This document shows positions 22,274 to 27,292 of a stretch of 29,041 bases of DNA, piece by piece; position 1 is the stretch's first letter, and each line of letters starts with the position of its first letter. The notes beneath the pieces were generated by a model. The model searched no databases, was not told where the DNA came from, and saw only the letters and a program-made list of their open reading frames with translations. The stretch comes from a virus, in the IMG/VR virus record IMGVR_UViG_3300033994_002212, positions 1 through 29,041 of that record. One strand, written 5' to 3'. A program made the translations under genes and the position numbers.

Positions 22274-22471
22274 TCATTTCATTTCCTGCTGCCACTTTAG
22301 GGTGTCGTAAATTTCCCAGATTTCATCATCTGTTAAATGTTCGTGCAACCATTCAGCGCGACGCTTTTGTACTATCGGGTTTTCGTCTACTGGCTGTTTA
22401 TAACCAGTTCCGAAGATGGTACCCATAAGGGCTTGGTATCCGTATTCACTTGCTTTATTGTTATCTTTCAT
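22274..22471 (-). CDS. small hypothetical protein
   Basis: This 65-residue protein begins MKDNNKASEYGYQALMGTIF and ends in a helical EHLTDDEIWEIYDTLKWQQEMK segment. On the minus strand a TGTCAG box and TAATAC lie just upstream, leaving almost no leader. Not recognised. Confidence 0.65.
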   Translation of the reverse strand: MKDNNKASEYGYQALMGTIFGTGYKQPVDENPIVQKRRAEWLHEHLTDDEIWEIYDTLKWQQEMK

Positions 22472-22515
22472 AGTTTTATTAGTATTACATAGCGGACTGA
22501 CATTTCTTCTAAATT

Positions 22516-22547
22516 GCCTAGCCCCTGAAATTTATCAGGGACTAGGC
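22516..22547 (-). terminator. terminator of the 22557-22739 gene
   Basis: GCCTAG.CCCTGA pairs with TCAGGG.CTAGGC around AAATTTA-like loop sequence; the minus-strand end is only weakly T-rich. Confidence 0.6.
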
Positions 22548-22556
22548 GCTTTTAAT

Positions 22557-22739
22557 TTAGAGTTCTGTAACTACGACTAACTCGCCTATGGTGTAGGTGT
22601 TGCCGTCGAAGCCTTTCTCCACCATTGGATTAAGCATTACTCTTAGGTACAATTCTGCCAGTTCTAATGATGCAAACAAAGCAGTACCTACATTATCGTT
22701 ACCGTCTTCATCTACCCAGTTTATGTTCCAAACTTTCAC
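22557..22739 (-). CDS. small hypothetical protein (GTG start)
   Basis: This 60-residue protein starts MKVWNINWVDEDGNDNVGTA at a GTG after GTGAGGAAACACAAACC. Its layout (short beta strand, acidic turn, helix, beta end) and leader resemble the gene at 22065-22259, so the two may be diverged copies of one cassette. Function unknown. Confidence 0.7.
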   Translation of the reverse strand: MKVWNINWVDEDGNDNVGTALFASLELAELYLRVMLNPMVEKGFDGNTYTIGELVVVTEL

Positions 22740-22794
22740 GGTTTGTGTTTCCTCACTTTCTCAAAGTTTGCACCCTGCTAACTTCTATAAATTT

Positions 22795-22817
22795 ATTATA
22801 GAACACTCGACTGACAA
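22795..22817 (-). promoter_or_regulatory. TTGTCAG-type promoter on the minus strand
   Basis: Reading leftwards: TTGTCAG (complement of 22811-22817), 10 nt, TATAAT (complement of 22795-22800), then a leader with GAGAAAGTGAGGAAAC before the GTG at 22739. Confidence 0.85.
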
Positions 22818-22863
22818 AATAGGTCGGCAGCCAAATCAGACACAAAATTTCTTATAGTTAATT

Positions 22864-22886
22864 TTGTCAGTGATGTCTGGTAATCT
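22864..22886 (+). promoter_or_regulatory. TTGTCAG-type promoter of the 22915 gene
   Basis: TTGTCAG (22864-22870), 10 nt, TAATCT (22881-22886). A frame starting with the TTG of this box exists but would begin inside the promoter. Confidence 0.7.
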
Positions 22887-22914
22887 AGTAAATGAAAGTG
22901 AGGTAGTAAAAACA

Positions 22915-23112
22915 GTGAATTACATTGAAGCGGTTCCAGCATACGGCAGGGATTACAAGAATCAGTCTGAGATAAAAGCAGACTGGCGCGATAACAAAGA
23001 CTTCAAAGATTCTAGAAGCGGTTCGTATCTAAATAAATCTGATGCGGAGCGACTTGGAATCAAAGTCTTAGTTCGATACGCTCGTAACACCAAAGTGTTT
23101 GCGGTCAACTAA
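22915..23112 (+). CDS. small basic hypothetical protein (GTG start)
   Basis: I choose GTG 22915, which follows the promoter and the leader-type sequence GAAAGTGAGGTAGTAAAAACA, giving 65 residues that begin MNYIEAVPAYGRDYKNQSEIK. The longer in-frame reading from 22864 would start within the TTGTCAG box. The protein is Lys/Arg/Asp-rich with a beta end (IKVLVRYARNTKVFAV). Function unknown. Confidence 0.7.
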   Translation: MNYIEAVPAYGRDYKNQSEIKADWRDNKDFKDSRSGSYLNKSDAERLGIKVLVRYARNTKVFAVN

Positions 23113-23120
23113 ATAACTAA

Positions 23121-23159
23121 ATGCCCCGTGTGCTGAAACTTGGCACGCGGGGTATTTTC
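23121..23159 (+). terminator. intrinsic terminator
   Basis: ATGCCCCGTGTGC pairs with GCACGCGGGGTAT, followed by TTTT. Confidence 0.85.
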
Positions 23160-23160
23160 A

Positions 23161-23314
23161 TGTGCAGCGAGCTCGAGCTGCCTGGGAGCTTAAATATTTT
23201 TTAGGGGAATTAGAGCTGCACCTGCAGCTACACCTGCAGCTAAACAAATAACTTTAATTTCTAGAGCTGCCTGGGAGCTGGAGATCAGCTACCTTCACAT
23301 ATTTTTTAGGGGAA
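23161..23314. repeat. AGCT-rich composite repeat with two box A copies
   Basis: Box A at 23193-23209 and 23299-23314 with a diverged box B (23246-23260) between. GAGCTGCCTGGGAGCT occurs twice and CACCTGCAGCTA-like units occur in tandem. Nine AGCT tetramers lie in about 130 bp. Confidence 0.8.
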
Positions 23315-23316
23315 GC

Positions 23317-23346
23317 TTGCGGCAAGAACTTATTTCGTGGTATTAT
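23317..23346 (+). promoter_or_regulatory. promoter of the 23372 gene
   Basis: TTGCGG (23317-23322), 18 bp, TATTAT (23341-23346), then TAGAAGTAGAAAGAGAGGGAAA. The -35 starts 3 bp after box A. Confidence 0.75.
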
Positions 23347-23371
23347 AGAAGTAGAAAGAGAGGGAAATTTT

Positions 23372-23446
23372 ATGGAAAAGCTAGGTTGGTGGGATTGGTA
23401 CGGATATCCTGCACCCGTAAAGGAAAACGATAAGAATGAAAAATAG
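23372..23446 (+). CDS. 24-residue Trp-rich peptide
   Basis: The frame begins at ATG 23372 after the common leader GAGAGGGAAATTTT and reads MEKLGWWDWYGYPAPVKEND, ending KNEK. The shared promoter and leader are the main reason to call it. Its end overlaps the next start by 11 bp. Function unknown. Confidence 0.6.
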   Translation: MEKLGWWDWYGYPAPVKENDKNEK

Positions 23447-23585
23447 TTTCTTAAAAAAATTTGTTATGGGTCGAGGCAGCTACGTACAAGACCAGAAGCA
23501 TCAAATCTTTGATGACAGGCGAACGAAAAGAAATCGGACAAGGTCAGAGAAAAAACGCAGAGCCATTGACGACCAGAGAAATTGA
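23436..23585 (+). CDS. small highly basic protein
   Basis: This 49-residue frame begins at ATG 23436 inside the end of the previous gene and reads MKNSFLKKFVMGRGSYVQDQ, then a Lys/Arg-rich tail. Its stop lies within the -35 of the next promoter. Coupling with 23372 and basic composition support it; function unknown. Confidence 0.55.
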   Translation: MKNSFLKKFVMGRGSYVQDQKHQIFDDRRTKRNRTRSEKKRRAIDDQRN

Positions 23586-23610
23586 TTTTGTCAGAGGTTT
23601 AGGTTATTAT
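23582..23610 (+). promoter_or_regulatory. TTGTCAG-type promoter of the DUF2958 gene
   Basis: TTGATT (23582-23587), TTGTCAG (23588-23594), 10 nt, TATTAT (23605-23610), leader TAGAAGTAGAAAGAGAGG. Confidence 0.9.
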
Positions 23611-23633
23611 AGAAGTAGAAAGAGAGGTAAGCC

Positions 23634-23963
23634 GTGAGTAATTTAAGAGGTCATAAACTAATGACCAAGGAACTCATAGAAAAAATGCCAGACCTTTATT
23701 CGCAAGAAGAAAAAGGCTTGGACGCAGTAGTACAGGTGAAATTCTTTAGCCCGTACTCTAATTGGACTTGGTACGCCACCGAGTTTGATGGCAAGGATGT
23801 CTTCTTCGGGTATGTTGAGGGTTTCGAGAACGAACTAGGAACTTTCAGTCTTTCCGAACTAGACAAAGTAACAACAAAAATGTTTGGCACGGAAGTACCA
23901 GCAGTTGAGAGAGATTTGTATTGGACTCCTCGACCACTTAAAGAAGTGATGAAAGTTTCATAA
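23634..23963 (+). CDS. DUF2958 family protein (GTG start)
   Basis: The 109-residue protein shows the DUF2958 pattern: MPDLYSQEE, VVQVKFFSPYSNWTWYATEFDGKDVFFGYVEGFENELGTFSLSEL, then VERDLYWTPRPL. The family is common on plasmids, integrative elements and phages; its role is not known. The GTG lies after the shared leader ending GAGAGGTAAGCC. A terminator follows. Confidence 0.9.
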   Translation: MSNLRGHKLMTKELIEKMPDLYSQEEKGLDAVVQVKFFSPYSNWTWYATEFDGKDVFFGYVEGFENELGTFSLSELDKVTTKMFGTEVPAVERDLYWTPRPLKEVMKVS

Positions 23964-24005
23964 CTTTAATTACGCACGAGAGATGCGTAGAAGTTAGGAA
24001 AAAGG

Positions 24006-24056
24006 AAAGGCACGGGGTTTACTCCATAATCACCCCGTGTCTTTCTTTATTTTTAA
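24006..24056 (+). terminator. intrinsic terminator
   Basis: AAAGGCACGGGGT pairs with ACCCCGTGTCTTT (one wobble), then CTTTATTTTT. A TACGCA/TGCGTA hairpin lies just upstream. Confidence 0.85.
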
Positions 24057-24071
24057 CCTTCAGCAGCTGTC

Positions 24072-24126
24072 ATATTTTTTAGGGGAACTGATCGAAGGCG
24101 CGGCCCCAGGAAAAAATAACTTTTTG
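24072..24126. repeat. composite A/B repeat
   Basis: Box A (24072-24088) and a diverged box B in the opposite sense (24107-24126), with a CAGCTG site just before and a GGCGCGGCC-rich linker. Confidence 0.7.
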
Positions 24127-24160
24127 TTTGTAAGCGGCGTCCCGTAAAAATTACGGAGGC

Positions 24161-24189
24161 TTGCGTTTATTAAATAATTTTGGTATTAT
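24161..24189 (+). promoter_or_regulatory. promoter of the 24214 gene
   Basis: TTGCGT (24161-24166), 17 bp, TATTAT (24184-24189). No TTGTCAG box. A CCGTAA..TTACGG inverted repeat lies upstream. Confidence 0.7.
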
Positions 24190-24213
24190 TTGTTTTAAGA
24201 AAAGAGGAAATAA

Positions 24214-24384
24214 ATGCATTCGCTAACAATAGAAATACACGAGTTTGATGGCTGGTACAAAGTTGATGTGTACGACGCTGTAACGGGAGAACTTTTAGTT
24301 GAACGAGGAGAAGACACCCTCCAACACGCAATAGTTAGAGCACTAGAGCACGTTGTGCCAGATTCTGTAGAACTCACAATCTAA
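24214..24384 (+). CDS. small hypothetical protein
   Basis: This 56-residue protein starts after AAGAGGAAATAA and reads MHSLTIEIHEFDGWYKVDVY, then a helix (TLQHAIVRALEHVV) and a beta end. The beta-beta-helix layout recalls small phage proteins with a type II antitoxin HicB-like half, but no family can be named. It is flanked by its own promoter and terminator. Confidence 0.7.
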   Translation: MHSLTIEIHEFDGWYKVDVYDAVTGELLVERGEDTLQHAIVRALEHVVPDSVELTI

Positions 24385-24401
24385 CTAACTGGATTTAAAA
24401 A

Positions 24402-24437
24402 TAATTACCCCCTGTAAACATACGGGGGGTTTTTTAT
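24402..24437 (+). terminator. intrinsic terminator
   Basis: AATTACCCCC pairs with GGGGGGTTTT, followed by TT. Confidence 0.8.
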
Positions 24438-24466
24438 TGAAAATTGTCGCTGCGGTGTGTTATTAT
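24437..24466 (+). promoter_or_regulatory. TTGTC-type promoter of the 24491 gene
   Basis: TTGAAA (24437-24442), TTGTCGC (24444-24450), 10 nt, TATTAT (24461-24466), then TAGAGTTAGAGAGGC. Confidence 0.8.
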
Positions 24467-24490
24467 AGAGTTAGAGAGGCAAGGTGGAAC

Positions 24491-24604
24491 ATGTCATTAC
24501 TAATGATGGTTGAAAAAGGCAAGATATTTTGGCAATGCAACGAATGTGATTCAACATTCTTTGACAGCGAAGAATGTATGTACGGACACGATTGCGAAGC
24601 ATAG
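24491..24604 (+). CDS. 37-residue zinc-finger-like protein
   Basis: The frame begins at ATG 24491 and reads MSLLMMVEKGKIFWQCNECD, then STFFDSEECMYGHDCEA. CNEC followed by C, H and C gives a plausible zinc site in a tiny protein. AAGGTGG lies 4 nt before the ATG and a family promoter precedes it. Confidence 0.7.
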   Translation: MSLLMMVEKGKIFWQCNECDSTFFDSEECMYGHDCEA

Positions 24605-24608
24605 AAAA

Positions 24609-24631
24609 TTGTCAGTCGGTGTTGCTATAAT
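24609..24631 (+). promoter_or_regulatory. TTGTCAG-type promoter of the 24692 gene
   Basis: TTGTCAG (24609-24615), 10 nt, TATAAT (24626-24631); the -35 region itself is poor. Confidence 0.8.
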
Positions 24632-24647
24632 AGATTTAACAGGTTGA

Positions 24648-24660
24648 TAGCAAGGCGCTA
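24648..24660 (+). promoter_or_regulatory. leader hairpin TAGCAAGGCGCTA (copy 2)
   Basis: TAGC-AAGGC-GCTA in the leader of the 24692 gene, matching the elements at 14874 and 25435. Confidence 0.6.
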
Positions 24661-24691
24661 CAACTTAGAGAAAGAGGGAAACAACTAACAC

Positions 24692-24952
24692 ATGTTATAT
24701 TCATTTAGATTTAATGAAGTTTCAATGAACCAAGTTTGGTTCGAGGCAGCAGATGACGAGCAAGCAAAGTCACTCATCAACAAAGTTATTGATGATGAAC
24801 TTAACATCTCGGATTTGCCAGATAGTTACGAACGTAATCGAGGGATTGAAATGGACTACAGCGTTTCAACACTAGAAAACCACGATGGTCAAGTAATTAT
24901 TTACGACGAAACCCCAGAGCCACCAAGTGGATTTGTTCCACCTGCTTGGTAA
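24692..24952 (+). CDS. hypothetical acidic protein
   Basis: This 86-residue protein begins MLYSFRFNEVSMNQVWFEAA and continues DDEQAKSLINKVIDDELNI, a beta strand then a helix as in small phage proteins with a ferredoxin-like unit. It ends in a Pro-rich tail, PEPPSGFVPPAW. AGAGGGAAAC is the ribosome site. Function unknown. Confidence 0.75.
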   Translation: MLYSFRFNEVSMNQVWFEAADDEQAKSLINKVIDDELNISDLPDSYERNRGIEMDYSVSTLENHDGQVIIYDETPEPPSGFVPPAW

Positions 24953-24968
24953 AAGAAATAAAGAAAAG

Positions 24969-24999
24969 TAGCCTCGCGAAAGCGCGGCTATTTTTTTTT
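24969..24999 (+). terminator. intrinsic terminator
   Basis: TAGCC.CGC pairs with GCG.GGCTA around GAAA, followed by nine T. Confidence 0.85.
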
Positions 25000-25031
25000 G
25001 CCCTATGCAAAAATTTTTGCTGCTACCTTCG

Positions 25032-25177
25032 TATATTTTTTAGGGGGACAGATGGAAGTTCGAGGTGGAAGTGGTGTTGGTGGTGGTGGCGGTGGAGGTG
25101 CTGCGCGGCTCGCAAGAAAAAGTTATTAGTTCTGCCGCCTGCCGCCGCTGCGAAGCAGCTCTCCCCTAAAAAATATT
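25032..25177. repeat. composite repeat with inverted box A pair
   Basis: Box A (25032-25049), box B (25117-25132) and inverted box A (25163-25177). A GGT-rich tract (25064-25100) fills the centre. A 25-codon frame (25052-25129) starts after box A and stops in box B; it is treated as unproven. Confidence 0.75.
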
Positions 25178-25240
25178 AAAATCTTCTGGCTGCTAATTTC
25201 CTGGTCAAGCCCGACACGCCGAAAACACAAATCCCCGAAA

Positions 25241-25263
25241 TTGTCAGAGGTTTAATCTATTAT
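25241..25263 (+). promoter_or_regulatory. TTGTCAG-type leaderless promoter of the 25270 gene
   Basis: TTGTCAG (25241-25247), 10 nt, TATTAT (25258-25263), which sits at -12 to -7 of the ATG. The -35 is poor. Confidence 0.85.
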
Positions 25264-25269
25264 AGAAGT

Positions 25270-25434
25270 ATGAATAGAGAACAACTACAAGCAAGGCGAA
25301 GCAGACTAAAGAGAATTGCTCAAGAACATACCGACGCTGGGCGTATCTTTATGGCTGCAAAAATAAGAAAAGAAATGGAAGAAATCGACTTGCTTTTGTC
25401 AGGGGTTTCATCTATTATAGAAGTAAGAAGTTAG
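25270..25434 (+). CDS. small helical basic protein, leaderless
   Basis: This 54-residue protein reads MNREQLQARRSRLKRIAQEH, then a second helix AGRIFMAAKIRKEMEEID. Its last 14 codons (LLLSGVSSIIEVRS) are the translation of the next promoter. The ATG is at the expected transcription start. Function unknown. Confidence 0.65.
   Translation: MNREQLQARRSRLKRIAQEHTDAGRIFMAAKIRKEMEEIDLLLSGVSSIIEVRS
25390..25418 (+). promoter_or_regulatory. TTGTCAG-type promoter inside the 25270 gene
   Basis: TTGCTT (25390-25395), TTGTCAG (25396-25402), 10 nt, TATTAT (25413-25418), all within the coding end of the upstream gene. Confidence 0.9.
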
Positions 25435-25448
25435 TAGCAAGGCGCTAC
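25434..25448 (+). promoter_or_regulatory. leader hairpin TAGCAAGGCGCTA (copy 3)
   Basis: GTAGC-AAGGC-GCTAC is the best-paired of the three copies and lies in the leader of the 25483 gene. Confidence 0.65.
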
Positions 25449-25482
25449 CTAACTAAAAAGAAAAAGAGGCAAAGACAAAACC

Positions 25483-25821
25483 ATGACAACTACAATCATC
25501 AATCGCGTAGTTACTACCGAAGTGGTCAGCACATCTAAGGCAGTAGATTTAACATCTACCGACATAGTGAACCACATCAATCAATTAAATGAAGTGCGCC
25601 GTACTCTAAGAGCACTAGAAGCCCAAGAAAAAGAAGTTAAAAAAGTTATTTTTGACTTAATGGGCGAAGCCAAAGAGGGAATTATCAATGGTGTCCCTCG
25701 TGTGTTTCTACAAGAAGTACCACGCACCGACATTGACAGAGAAAAACTAAAAACTAATTTCTCTGAAGTTTGGGAAGCAGTAAGTTATGCTAACCCTTAC
25801 ATTAAGTTAGTAACTAAGTAA
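25483..25821 (+). CDS. hypothetical protein, paralogue of the 14916 gene
   Basis: The 112-residue protein has the same plan as the gene at 14916: Thr/Val-rich start (MTTTIINRVVTTEVVSTSKA), coiled coil (LNEVRRTLRALEAQEKEVKKVIFDLM) and a C-terminal domain INGVPRVFLQEVPRTDIDREKLKTNFSEVWEAVSYANPYIKL. Shared positions include the NGV-R motif, the D....LK..FSE block and the final aromatic segment. Leaders are also shared, so the whole cassette was probably duplicated. Function unknown. Confidence 0.75.
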   Translation: MTTTIINRVVTTEVVSTSKAVDLTSTDIVNHINQLNEVRRTLRALEAQEKEVKKVIFDLMGEAKEGIINGVPRVFLQEVPRTDIDREKLKTNFSEVWEAVSYANPYIKLVTK

Positions 25822-25835
25822 ATAAACTTAGTCAG

Positions 25836-25869
25836 ACACGCCCTCGAAAGTTTGGGGGCGTGTTTGCTT
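25836..25869 (+). terminator. terminator overlapping the next promoter
   Basis: ACACGCCC pairs with GGGCGTGT; the T-rich tail is shared with the -35 of the 25899 promoter. Confidence 0.65.
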
Positions 25870-25892
25870 TTGTCAGGGGTATGGTTTATTAT
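25864..25892 (+). promoter_or_regulatory. TTGTCAG-type leaderless promoter of the 25899 gene
   Basis: TTGCTT (25864-25869), TTGTCAG (25870-25876), 10 nt, TATTAT (25887-25892), at -12 to -7 of the ATG. Confidence 0.9.
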
Positions 25893-25898
25893 AGAAGT

Positions 25899-26123
25899 AT
25901 GGAAACATTAAAAGAGGTAACTAGCCAAGTTAAATGGGACTTGCTAGATGAGTGCAAAGAGTTGCTTGAAGCACATTACGGCAACACGGGCAGTATGTAT
26001 GCCCACCTAACTGGAGTAATGAGCGCATTACTCTCACCAAGTCAGATAGTTGACTTAAACGATTCAGTTAAAAGATTTGTAGATGAATCTAGAGACTACC
26101 GAGAGCGTCATGGTTTGAATTAA
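25899..26123 (+). CDS. hypothetical helical protein, leaderless
   Basis: I start this 74-residue protein at ATG 25899 (METLKEVTSQVKWDLLDECK), the predicted transcription start. The longer frame from 25860 would be inside the promoter. It is mostly helical, with HLTGVMSALLSPSQIVDLNDSVKRFV and a charged end. Function unknown. A terminator follows. Confidence 0.75.
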   Translation: METLKEVTSQVKWDLLDECKELLEAHYGNTGSMYAHLTGVMSALLSPSQIVDLNDSVKRFVDESRDYRERHGLN

Positions 26124-26146
26124 AAAGTAAAGACGCCGACAAAGAT

Positions 26147-26178
26147 AAGCCCGAGCAATCGCTCGGGTTTATTTTTTT
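26147..26178 (+). terminator. intrinsic terminator
   Basis: AGCCCGAGC pairs with GCTCGGGTT, followed by TATTTTTTT. Confidence 0.85.
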
Positions 26179-26192
26179 GCGGCCGAAGACGA

Positions 26193-26282
26193 AATATTTT
26201 TTAGGGGAAGTGGAGAAGGCAGCTCCAGCTGGCAGCTAGCTCACGCAAAAGTTATTAGTTCCCGAGAACTAACTTTTTAAAA
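26193..26282. repeat. composite A/B repeat
   Basis: Box A (26193-26209), four AGCT sites in the linker, box B (26247-26263) and an adjoining inverted partial box B, making AAAAGTTA...TAACTTTTT a hairpin. Confidence 0.8.
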
Positions 26283-26283
26283 T

Positions 26284-26312
26284 TTGACTTTTTAGTTATT
26301 AGTTTCTATAAT
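26284..26312 (+). promoter_or_regulatory. promoter of the 26335 gene
   Basis: TTGACT (26284-26289), 17 bp, TATAAT (26307-26312), leader TAGATTTAGAAAGGTAGGAC. Its spacer contains GTTATTAGTT, as in box B. Confidence 0.85.
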
Positions 26313-26334
26313 AGATTTAGAAAGGTAGGACAAA

Positions 26335-26721
26335 GTGGGACAATATCACTCGTTAGTAAATATAGACAAGAAAGAAATAGTTAATCCACATGGATTGGGT
26401 TTGGGTGCAAAGCAACTTGAGCACTTAAATGTGCAGGGTTCTTTATCAGATGCTCTCTATTTGTTGGTTATGACGTCTCCACAAAGAGGTGGTGGTGACT
26501 TACTAGCAACTCCAATGTCAGGTCATTGGGCTGGAGACAGAGTTGTTGTGTACGGAGATTACACAGAAGAATCCGACACTCCTTACATTCCAAAGGGGGA
26601 AAACCCTGAAAGGGATTACACCGACATTACTGAATCATTAGCAATTTCTATGGAAATGGCTTTTAGAGTAAAAACTTATGGTGATGGTTGGAAACAAAGA
26701 AAAATTTTAGAAACTATCTAA
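26335..26721 (+). CDS. conserved actinobacterial/actinophage hypothetical protein (GTG start)
   Basis: The 128-residue protein begins MGQYHSLVNIDKKEIVNPHG, continues GLGAKQLEH, and has RGGGDLLATPMSGHWAGDRVVVYGDY. This is a recognisable family in actinobacterial genomes and phages (MGQYY..VNxDK..., RGGGD, W.GDRV...GDY) whose function is not known to me. AGGTAGGAC precedes the GTG. A strong terminator follows. Confidence 0.8.
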   Translation: MGQYHSLVNIDKKEIVNPHGLGLGAKQLEHLNVQGSLSDALYLLVMTSPQRGGGDLLATPMSGHWAGDRVVVYGDYTEESDTPYIPKGENPERDYTDITESLAISMEMAFRVKTYGDGWKQRKILETI

Positions 26722-26746
26722 CTTTAGTTTCTTAAATACTAGACAT

Positions 26747-26790
26747 AAATACCTTTAGATGGAAAACATCTAAGGGTATTTTTGTTTTTA
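26747..26790 (+). terminator. intrinsic terminator
   Basis: AAATACCTTTAGATG pairs over 15 bp with CATCTAAGGGTATTT (one wobble), followed by TTGTTTTT. Confidence 0.9.
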
Positions 26791-26936
26791 ACCTGGCTGC
26801 CTTCACATATTTTTTGGGGGGATGGATCAGCTGGGTTGCGGCATACGGTCACTTTTTGAGAATCAAGGTTTCTTGTTTATATTACACTTTTACTACTATG
26901 GTTAAGCGTCGAGTTTAATTATTCCGCCCATAGGAA

Positions 26937-27002
26937 CAGGGGGTAACCCACCCTAATACCCCCTGCGCCAGTGTCACTTACCCTCTCTCAAAGTGATACT
27001 GG
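26937..27002 (+). promoter_or_regulatory. two adjacent hairpins upstream of the 27047 operon
   Basis: CAGGGGGTA/TACCCCCTG (26937-26945/26957-26965) and CCAGTGTCACTT/AAGTGATACTGG (26968-26979/26991-27002) stand side by side in the likely leader. Neither has a T-run. It could be a structured leader controlling the downstream pair; it matches no riboswitch I recognise. TAAAAT at -12 to -7 of the 27047 ATG offers an alternative leaderless promoter. Confidence 0.55.
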
Positions 27003-27046
27003 TGTTGCTACCGATAAACCTCTGGATTAGGGGATAAAATTTTGGT

Positions 27047-27292
27047 ATGAATCTGAAGATTGTTGAGCGCCATTATCACCCTAATGGGCACGAAGTTCCG
27101 TTCTATACGGCTATCGTTGACGACCTACTTGATGGCGATACAAAATTAGTAATCATGTTTGAGGATAGTGGTTGTACGGCTGTCTTGTCGTTAGATAAGT
27201 TAATAGAAAACGAAGACATTTCTAAAACTAACTCACATAATTCAGAAAGATTTGAAGTCCTACGAGAAGATATTTGGAATCCATTCGAATGA
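27047..27292 (+). CDS. hypothetical protein
   Basis: This 81-residue protein begins MNLKIVERHYHPNGHEVPFY and is beta-rich in its first half (TAIVDDLLDGDTKLVIMFEDSGCTAVLSL). It overlaps the proteasome-like gene by ATGA and is presumably co-translated with it. No ribosome site is evident. Not recognised. Confidence 0.75.
   Translation: MNLKIVERHYHPNGHEVPFYTAIVDDLLDGDTKLVIMFEDSGCTAVLSLDKLIENEDISKTNSHNSERFEVLREDIWNPFE

Larger units (their letters stand above)
26722..27046. other. intergenic stretch with terminator, box A variant and paired hairpins
   Basis: No gene is seen. It holds the terminator at 26747, a degenerate box A (ATATTTTTTGGGGGGA, 26807-26822), a candidate promoter (TTGAGA 26856-26861, TATATT 26878-26883) and two adjacent hairpins (26937-27002). 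Confidence 0.65.

Noticed and set aside
24195-24377. 60-codon minus-strand frame
   Set aside because: It is opposite the 24214 gene, which has a promoter, ribosome site and terminator.
24946-25179. 77-codon plus-strand frame with Trp-rich stretch
   Set aside because: It reads through a terminator, both box A copies and a GGT repeat; the residues are typical of noncoding repeat.
10605-26822. CRISPR array
   Set aside because: Repeat copies are kilobases apart with irregular spacing and no cas genes.
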